Below are positions 56,921 through 64,000 of a stretch of 64,000 bases of DNA, piece after piece. The translations under genes and the position numbers were made by a program. A model generated the notes under the pieces. The model worked only from the letters and a program-made list of their open reading frames with translations, did no database searches and was not told where the DNA came from. The DNA comes from Craterostigma plantagineum (taxonomy: Eukaryota; Streptophyta; Magnoliopsida; Lamiales; Linderniaceae). Where the stretch lies: positions 372,001 to 436,000 of the forward strand of contig JAPQWV010000354.1 in NCBI GenBank assembly GCA_027422505.1, read 5' to 3'. The number at the start of each line of letters is the position of its first letter. Position 1 is the first letter of the stretch.

Positions 56921-58066
56921 CACTAGTACAGAAAAAGGTATAAGCGACGGCACTGTAGGCAAGTTCATAAAAATGACGCCCATAATACTCACGATGGCAT
57001 TTTGGTAATATTTTTAAAGTAATTAAGACTATATGCAACGGCTGTTAGTAACAACCGTCGCATATACTTAGACTATAGGCAACGGTTGTTGCTGACAACC
57101 GTCGCTTATTAGTACTTTTTCTTTTTTTTTTTAAAAAAAATTATTGATATAAGCGGCGGTTATTGACTAAACCCTCGCGTATTATATTAGTTTCCCCAAG
57201 TCCCATTTATACAAAGTTAAGCCGTTGCAATACATTTTTCACCATCTCCCTCTTTCCCTCCTCTCACTAACTTTCCCCCTCTCTCTAACTTTTCCCACCT
57301 CTCTCCATAATAACTGATGATTTTGACGAGGATGATGTAAGGGACGAAGCGCAAGGTCCTCAATAGATGTAGCGTTTGGAGAGGAATAACCATCGTCTCC
57401 TCAACTCCATCGCGTCCCTCTCCATGCTGCTCTCTCTGGTGCTCGCTGCCAGAGCCGAAGACGATGTCTGATGCCTCCAACAGCTCAAGTCCTCCTTCAG
57501 GGACCCGCAGAACGAGCTCTCCACGTGGAACTTCTCCAACACGACGGCGGGGTTCATCTGTCGCTTCTTGGGGGTCACCTGCTGGAACAACCAAGAGAAT
57601 CGCATCATAAGGCTCGAGCTCGGGATTTCGGCCTCCAAAGGTCGGTGTCAGCCTCCCTGCAGTTGTGCCACAACCTCCAAACGCTAGATCTGTCCGAAAA
57701 TGCTATGGGTGTTGCGCTGGTGGCTGCAAGGTCGTATCTGTGCGGGATGGCTCGGAGAGACTGAGGAGACGCTGTGCGGCGGATCTGGTGAGATGTGACA
57801 GGCGGCAAGCCTGAGAGGTAGGTGGTGGCGACTGTTGGAGAGGCTGATTGAAAGCTCGTGGGTTCTGTTAGGTGGATGCGAGACCGACGACGGGCTCGGG
57901 GCAAATTGTTTTTTTTTTAAAGATATGTGACGGTTGTTAACCGCCGTCGCCCATGCTCAACATGGGCGATGCCTATTCTCTTGTGAATGGGCGTCGGGGC
58001 TCGGGGTACTGAGAAACCGTCGTCCATACCCAAAAAGAAGCGTCGCCTATGCCATATTCTGTAGTG
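56921..58066 (+). mobile_element. Non-autonomous CACTA element with captured gene fragment
   Basis: Starts CACTAGTACAG and ends TTCTGTAGTG, flanked by the 3-bp duplication AAT (56918-56920, 58067-58069). Subterminal GCGACGG / CCGTCGC repeats on both sides match those of the large CACTA at 19147, so the large element's family could have mobilised it. No transposase. The centre (about 57200-57720) is foreign sequence resembling the 5' part of a receptor kinase gene. Confidence 0.92.
57381..57712 (+). pseudogene. Captured fragment of a BIR-type LRR receptor-like kinase gene
   Basis: Translation gives a hydrophobic, signal-peptide-like stretch (LLNSIASLSMLLSLVLAARA), then AEDDV, a stop (TGA 57469-57471) and CLQQLKSSFRDPQNELSTWNF. 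GFICRFLGVTCWNN and ENRIIRLEL follow. This is the LRR N-terminal cap of the BAK1-interacting (BIR) kinase group, whose GFxCxFxGVxCWN phrase is distinctive. After a 1-bp loss near 57620 it continues ASLQLCHNLQTLDLSEN, the first leucine-rich repeat, and ends near 57712. C-rich CTCTC sequence just upstream (57236-57305) may be captured 5' UTR. No transmembrane or kinase part. It cannot encode a receptor. Confidence 0.75.
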
Positions 58067-58069
58067 AAT

Positions 58070-58641
58070 GCAGGGGCTAAATAGCCCAAAAGGTGAGACC
58101 TCGGTATCCGGTAAAGAACATAGGCTCACACAGGAGCAAAACACCACAAAGTAATAAAAGCTGACAGAAAACGAAACAAATATCGAACTTAGACCAAAGA
58201 ACTATAGAACTACTACAAAAAGACTATTAATCCAAATTTACAGTATTCTATACTTTCTTTGTCCAACAACTCGAGGCCCACGTCTTCATCGGAAGGGGCT
58301 CGACAATGGGAGAAAAGAGCCATGACCCAATGGCCAGGAGAAACAAGCTCCACATGGGAGAGTGAAGAGTGGTCGGTGGTCGGTGGTGGTGGTGACGGCC
58401 GCGGCCAGCTGCAGCGAGCCGAAGACGGCGGTGGCGAGGCGTAGACGGTGGCAGCAAGACGGTGAGAAGACAAAAGCCATCGGCGGTGACATCGCAAGAG
58501 GTGGTGGCAGGCAGCATGCGGCGGTGGTGGAGGAAGAGGCTGACGGTGGCCGGCGGGTGACTTCCCTTGGACGCGACTATGGCGGAGACTAGCGACGGCT
58601 GAAGTGGCCAATGGTGGCGAGGCATTGGACGGGTAGGTGGT
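58070..58641. other. Unassigned stretch with GGC/GGT-rich low complexity
   Basis: 58070-58250 has no motif. 58340-58640 is dominated by GGTGG, GACGG and GGCGG words and gives several overlapping open frames on both strands; their Gly/Arg/Pro-rich products match no family I recognise. It is interrupted by the hAT at 58642 and resumes at 59097. It could be a decayed element end or captured GC-rich leader sequence. Confidence 0.35.
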
Positions 58642-59096
58642 AGGCTTGTCAATGGGGCGGATTCGGGCGGGGATCTAATCTCCGTCCCCGTCCCCACGAG
58701 GCAAACAGGGGACGAAATCGTCCCCAGCCCCGTTCCCCCGGGGATTCCCCGCCCCGTCGCTATTTTGCAAAACAAAAATCAATTTATATTATTTTAATCA
58801 TATTTAAAATAGATTTTAATATTATTTATATTATTTAAACTATATTTTAATCTTATTTATATTATTTTAATATTTTCAAAGTATATTTTAATATTGTTTA
58901 TCTTACAATAATATTAATTGAATATAATATACATTATTTTTATTAACGGGGACGGGACTGGGAACGGGGCGAGGATATCCGCGGGGAAAATCTTCCCTCA
59001 TCACTGCCCCGCAGGGGTTGAATAGCGGGGATTCCCCGTCCTATTCGGGGCGGATCCCCGCGAGGACGGGGAATCCCCGCCCCATTGACAACCCTA
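58642..59096. mobile_element. Non-autonomous hAT element with GGGGA-rich ends (455 bp)
   Basis: Ends TAGGCTTGTCAATGGGGCGG and (complement) TAGGGTTGTCAATGGGGCGG. The 8-bp flanks GTAGGTGG (58634-58641) and GTCGGCGG (59097-59104) agree at six positions. Ends hold CCCCGTCCCC arrays; the core is AT-rich with TATTTTAATATT-type repeats. No coding. Confidence 0.85.
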
Positions 59097-59332
59097 GTCG
59101 GCGGTAGAGGGAAGCAAAAGATTTTTTATTATTTTTTAAAGCAAAGAAAAAGGAGAAAAAGGGAAGGGCTCTCCCAACCCCAGTTAATGGAGGTGGGGGA
59201 TGAGGTAAAGATTTCAGACTTTCGGTGTTTAGCTAGTTGATAATAATCACACGTGACTGGTAGTAGTAAAAAATTAGAGTAAAGAACATAAATAACATAC
59301 ATTCTATTATGAAATTATTATGAAATATTATA
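59097..59332. other. Short flank without recognised features
   Basis: Continuation of the stretch interrupted by the hAT, then AT-rich sequence. No motif seen. Confidence 0.5.
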
Positions 59333-59636
59333 TGTGGATGCATGGAGTGGTTGATAAATTAAGGATGGAATAAATAGTAGATGTCTATTACTTATATTGG
59401 TGGTTAAATAAGGATGTATAAGATGAGAATATAAATTAGATGTGATTGTTTTATGAAAATGTATACTTTGTTTTGTGGTTGTAATGTGAAAATTTTGCCT
59501 ATCCTTGAGTTGTATTGTAAGACACACCAAAGTAGTGAAATTGATTCATACTTCCTCTCTCTAAATATTTTCTCTATAATTATATTATCATAGTTATCGT
59601 AATATAAATATTAATCACGATAATATTTTTATAACA
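59333..59636 (+). repeat. Probable 5' LTR of the TNT1-94-like copia
   Basis: TG...CA limits chosen from TGTGGATG and ATAACA just before the primer site. AT-rich. Exact start is uncertain because the partner LTR is not in the window. Confidence 0.5.
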
Positions 59637-59791
59637 CGTTATCAGCACGAGCGCTCTCCGGCAACGATCAACCTCTGTCGAGATACTTTCACGAGTGAGC
59701 TATAGTAATCTTATTTTTACGTACGGTAAAATTTATGTATATTGATCGTACATTATTATGGATATTTAAAAAAGTAAAATATACAACAAAA

Positions 59792-59885
59792 TGCCTCTAG
59801 CCGAGTGGTATTGCGGAATATCCTCATTAGTGTTGAGAGGTCCAAATTTCAATTCCTCTTGGTGGCGTGTGGAAATTTTTCTAAG
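59792..59885 (+). other. tRNA-related segment (possible SINE head)
   Basis: A box-like TAGCCGAGTGG (59798-59808) and B box-like GGTCCAAATTTCAATTCC (59839) are about 41 bp apart, as in tRNA genes and SINEs. CCTCTAG and GGTGGCG at the edges do not form a good acceptor stem, so a functional tRNA is unlikely. It sits between the primer site and the gag region of the copia. Confidence 0.35.
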
Positions 59886-60900
59886 AATAAAAGAATTATA
59901 AAACAATATTTGTTCAAATTATTAAAAACTTAAATTAATCACTGATTGGACGGACTATGGACTATGGAAGATTGACATGGATTTTGGACTATAGACACAG
60001 ATTTCGGACATGATACGGACTTTAGACAACGGACGTGGATTTTGGATACCATAATTACCTTACCGAACCTTACAAGAATTAAATAGACGGGTAATGCAGG
60101 ATTTACTTTATTTGTGTATGTTATTATTGTTACATATATTTTTGGATCTTTTTATTATTTATCTTATATGATTTAATTGTTAATTTATGTTTTTAGTTTA
60201 TGATAGTATAATGTCGAACTTGGCGAGCTACGAGTTTGCTGCTTTCGATATTTTGATCTGTTGACTTGAAATCTGAATACACGTGAAAATAAAAGGTTAA
60301 TTATGGTTGATATTTTGATTGAACGATTGAACGCCCAAATGAATGTATGACATTTCCAGAAGTGAATGTATCCGCAAATAATACGAATGGTTGCATATAT
60401 TTTTGTTTATGAATATTCAGCGGAAAATGTGATAAATAAACGAGAAATGTTGAGTAAAGACTGCTATCGAGAATAATATTATTGTCGGGATAATTGAATC
60501 TTTATCCGCACCAAAAGATCCAGTTGATCTTTATAATTCAAGGTGAAGAAATTTCGAAATAAGACGTTGCTCAAAATTGTTGTATTCAAGAAAATTGGTG
60601 TCACAACTGATATTTATCAAACGTTCATTCGATACTACGGAAAATTATCATCAGGGATGAAATTTTATGCATACAAATAGTTTACATTTATTATGTTATA
60701 TACTTAAGTTTGTATGTCTTGCTACTCATACATGCAATTTTATTGAGTTATTTTATTTATTAATCATAGAACATTTTATATTTGTTAAGGATATTTATAC
60801 AATGAATACAAGCATATGTGCAATGGAGAATTATGTCTTGCAGACTGTGCAACGAGTCATACGATCTTAAGAAAATAAGAAATACTTTGACCATCTTGAT
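59886..60900 (+). pseudogene. Decayed gag region of the TNT1-94-like copia
   Basis: No frame longer than 75 codons. Repeated GGAC/TTTGGAC phrases near 59945-60050 look like a local short repeat. Position between leader and pre-integrase region is the only reason to call it gag. Confidence 0.3.
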
Positions 60901-62254
60901 ATGAAAGAAGAAAGCGTTATTACTATATAAGATAGATATAATTGAAGGCTCCGAAAGAGCTTGCTTTTTTCTGTCCAAAGAGATCAAGGCTTACATCCCG
61001 ATAATTGAAAATGTCGTATATTCTCCTAAAGAAATTTATTAAGCTTTAAAGCTATTTGAAATAACGGATATCATTGAGACAACAGAAAAGGGAGACGTCA
61101 AATATTTGCACATGATAAAAGTGATTTCGAATGATAAAAGAATTGTGGAAATATTACCTTCATTTTACTCTGAATTATATTATACATGTCCGAGAATAGT
61201 TGGTTGAATCATATGCCATTACAAACCAGAAGTTTTCCCATAACATTATATTTAATATTTGGCATGACCGGTTGGGCCATTGCGGTTCAATTATGATGCG
61301 AAAGATAATTGAAAATTCACATGGACATTTGATAAAGTCGGAGGATTCTTCAATCAAATGAATTATCTTGTGTCGCTTGCTCTAAAGGGAAGTTAATTAT
61401 TCGGTCGTCACCAATTAAAGGAAATAAATCTATTGTATTTTTTGAGCGTATACATGGTGATATTAGTGGGTCGATACACCCATCATGTGGACCACGTAAA
61501 GAATTTATGGTATTAATTGATGCATCAAGTAGATGGCCCCATGTATGTTTATTATCTATGAGAAACGTGGCGTTTGCGAGATTGTTTGCTCAGTTGATTC
61601 GATTAAGAGCACGTTTTCCAGATTATCCGATAAAGAAAATACACCTTGACAATACTGGTGAATTTACTCAAAGGCATTTAATAATTATTGTATGTCTATC
61701 GATATTGATGTTGAGCATCATGTGCCACATGTTCATACCCAAAACGGTCTTGCATAATCGTTTGATTAAACGCCTGATATTAATTGCAAGCCCATTATTG
61801 ATGAAGTCGAGGCTTCTCCCGTGTTGTTGGGGACATATATATTACATGCAGCGACATTATTTCGCATCATGCCAACAAGTTATCATGATATTTCCCCATT
61901 TCAAATGGTTATGGTCAAGAACAAGATATTTCTCATCTAAGAATTATTGGATGTGCGGTATATATTCTAGTTGCGCCACCACAACGCACAAAGATGGGAC
62001 CTAAAAAGAGGTTGGGAATATATGTCGGATTTGAATCTCCACCGATAATAAAATATTTGGAACCTTTAGTGGGAGATTTATTTACGGCTAGATTTGCTGA
62101 TTGCCATTTTGATGAATTAAACATTCCGACTGGGGGAGAAAACAAACAGCTGGAAAAGAATATTAGTTGGAAGAAAGTATCATTAAATCATTATGTTCCT
62201 CAAAAGAACGAATGTGAACTAGAAGTTCAAAAGATAACTTATTTACAAAACTAG
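60901..62254 (+). pseudogene. TNT1-94-like pre-integrase region and integrase, broken
   Basis: EGSERACFFLSKEIKAYIPIIENVVYSPKE (about 60940) is the pre-integrase segment. WHDRLGH near 61259, IIENSHGH near 61300 and CSKGKLIIRPSPIKG near 61378 form the zinc part. The core is open at 61507-62004: VLIDASSRWPHVCLLSMRNVAFARLFAQLIRLRARFPDYPIKKIHLDNTGEFTQ, with the second Asp in LDNTGEF. In the frame matching the family, a stop occupies the catalytic Glu position near 61756. KMGPKKRLGIYVGFESPPIIKYLEPL (61991 on) is the C-terminal part. Confidence 0.85.
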
Positions 62255-63990
62255 CTAAGCAACTGCCAGATAGCTTAGCTGACCTTAAAAGGGTGACTAA
62301 GTCACATATACCAGCTGTCAATGCTCCTGCAAATTGATGTCTCTATAGAACATACAAAGAATGATATCGAGCCTAAGCCACAACTTAAGCGAGATAGGCC
62401 ACCGCGATCCAAAGATAAAAATCCTCGAAAAAGAAAAGAAATATACAATAAGAATAGTCCAATCAAGGATTTATCGACTAAAGAAGAGTTGACGGGCATA
62501 AATGTTGATGGGAATAAAACTCGGGTACCTGGAAATTCTGACAATTTTGAAAATAATGATAATGAAGAGATCTCGATAAACTATGCCCTGAATGGAGTTA
62601 AATGGAACCAAGACGAAGTCAACGTTGACGATCTATTCTCATTTAACATAGTTCTACATGAAATGAACGATATTAATGAGATTGAGGATCATGAAACAAG
62701 GTCTGTACAACAGTGCAGACAAAGAAATGATTGGTCAAAATGGAAGGAGGCAACCGAGGCAGAATTAAAGTCACTTGAGAAACGAAAAGTTTTCGGACCT
62801 GTAGTCCTCGTACAAGAAATATAAAGCCAGTTGGATATAAATGAGTTTTCGTGAGAGAGAGAAATAAAAATGGTGAAATTATGAGATAGAAAGCACGGCT
62901 ATTTGCACAAGGTTTTTCGCAAAGATCTGGTATTGATTATGAGGAGACGTATTCTCCTGTGGTGGATGCAACTACTTTATGTTATGGAATTAGCTTGACA
63001 GTACGTGAAGGACTCGATATGTGTCTTATGGATGTTGTCACTGCTTATTTATATGGATCGCTTGACAGTGATAATATATATATATATATATATAAATAGC
63101 TTTATGGATTAAAGCAATCTGTTCGTATGTGGTATAATCACATAAGGGAATATTTAGTGAAAGAAGAGTATAAAAATCATCAAACGTGCCCTTGTATAGT
63201 CATAACATGATCTAAAAACGAGTTCGTCATTATAACAGTTTATGTTGATGATATCAATATAATTGTAACATCTAAAGAGTTATCGATAGTTGTTGATTGT
63301 TTGAAAAGGAGTTTGAAATGAAAGATCTTGGAAAAACGAAATTTTGTCACGGACTGCAAATTGAATATTAAAGAGTGAGATATTTGTACATCAAGAAACT
63401 TATACGAAAAAGGTATTGAAAAGGTTTTACATGGACAAAAGTTCATCCAGGATACTCCAATGAAGGATATTTGTCTAATCGTTAGATGTGAATATCCGTT
63501 CAGACCACGTGAAAATGATGAAGAGCTACTTAGTCCTGAAGTACCATATCTTAATGATATTAGAGCGGTAATGTATATTACGCGTCATATGCGACCTGAT
63601 AAAGCATTTGCTGTAAATATATTGGAAAGATACAGTTCTTTGCCGAGTCGTGGACATTGGAACGGAGTTTAACGAATATTTCGATACTTTCAAGGAACAA
63701 CTGATAGGTGATTGTTCTACTCTAACAAGATGAAAGCAGATTTAATTGGGTATGCCGATTAGATTCTTATCCGACCCACATAATGCTCGATTGCAAACTG
63801 TTTATTTATTTGCGTATGGTGGAACTGCCATTTCATGATGATCAGTTAAACAAAGTTTAACGGCTACTTCATCTAACCACGCTGAAATATTAGCAATTCA
63901 TGAAGCTAGTCGAGACTGCACTTGGTTGCGATCGATAATTATTCATATACGACAAGCTTGTGGGCTATTATCTGAAAAGTTACTTCCGAC
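62255..63990 (+). pseudogene. TNT1-94-like reverse transcriptase and RNase H, broken
   Basis: A linker frame (62321-62824) ends with NDWSKWKEATEAELKSLEKRKVFGPVV, the RT entry. Beyond it FSQRSGIDYEETYSPV (about 62919), LYGLKQS (about 63101) and YVDDIN (63241) mark RT; an AT microsatellite at 63076-63096 has grown inside it. RYSSLPSRGHWNGV near 63630 and SNHAEILAIHEASRDCTWLR (63870-63930) mark the RNase H part. Stops are frequent. Confidence 0.8.
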
Positions 63991-64000
63991 GATATTATAT

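Larger units (their letters stand above)
59333..64000 (+). mobile_element. TNT1-94-like Ty1/copia retrotransposon, 3' end outside the window
   Basis: A probable 5' LTR (59333-59636, TGTGGATG to ATAACA) is followed by TTATCAGCACGAG, a primer-site phrase seen in many plant copia elements. Decayed gag and pol lead to RNase H at the window edge. Pol phrases such as WHDRLGH, GKLIIRPSPIKG, YVGFESPPIIKYLEPL and TARFADCHFDE identify a copia group usually annotated as TNT1-94-like. Many stops and frameshifts. The 3' LTR and TSD lie beyond 64000. Confidence 0.8.

Noticed and set aside
57217..57638. Minus-strand frames of 125 and 92 codons in the small CACTA
   Set aside because: They are shadows of the captured LRR-kinase fragment, which is on the plus strand.
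58213..58775. Several overlapping Pro/His/Ser-rich minus-strand frames as a gene
   Set aside because: Low-complexity GC-rich DNA, partly inside a hAT end, open in several frames at once.
59798..59860. Functional tRNA gene
   Set aside because: Boxes are degenerate and the ends do not pair into an acceptor stem.

Overview
The window is repeat-dense nuclear DNA from a flowering plant, probably a eudicot. The evidence is the element families present: SIRE-type and other Ty1/copia, Tat/Athila-type Ty3/gypsy, CACTA, hAT and Mutator-like (MULE) elements, together with fragments resembling plant genes (an RPA-like gene and a BIR-type LRR receptor kinase). The species cannot be named from this. I found no intact host gene. 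Almost everything is transposable element (TE), and most coding regions are broken by stops, frameshifts or later insertions. I set element limits by locating terminal repeats and target-site duplications (TSDs) by eye; most TSDs are exact.

Left third (1-19146). The window opens in the 3' end of a Ty3/gypsy element and the start of its LTR (1-1651). This is joined abruptly to a 5'-truncated SIRE-type copia (1652-9354), which carries an inserted gypsy solo LTR (2813-4341, TSD AATTT). Next is a decayed gene resembling replication protein A large subunit (about 9364-14784), split by a 3.4-kb hAT element (9716-13148, TSD TCTTAAAC). After it come a hAT-like repeat (15982-17000) holding a 342-bp MULE MITE (16344-16685, TSD AATAAGAAA), then about 2 kb with no recognisable feature.

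Centre (19147-40253). A CACTA transposon was entered by a minus-strand copia (19447-34094, TSD TATTT), which was itself entered by a minus-strand Athila-like gypsy element (21453-31391, TSD AGTAT). The CACTA carries a broken TNP2-type transposase and a second gene with a DUF8039-like region and a Ulp1-type protease domain.

Right third (40402-64000). Matching terminal repeats and a 9-bp duplication at 40402 and 56848 suggest one non-autonomous MULE of about 3.3 kb, expanded to 16.4 kb by five separate insertions: a 404-bp MULE, an Athila-type solo LTR that itself holds a hAT, a second hAT, a 4.1-kb MULE, and a 5.7-kb copia with LTRs about 99% identical. To the right are a small CACTA that captured part of a BIR-type receptor kinase gene (56921-58066), another hAT (58642-59096), and a TNT1-94-like copia that runs off the window.

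The most unusual signal is in the MULEs. The 404-bp and 4.1-kb elements are built from GTAAC motifs repeated at almost exactly 21 bp even where the spacer sequence differs completely. The MITE repeats GTCACTAA at about 32 bp. Spacings of two and three helical turns suggest phased protein-binding sites.
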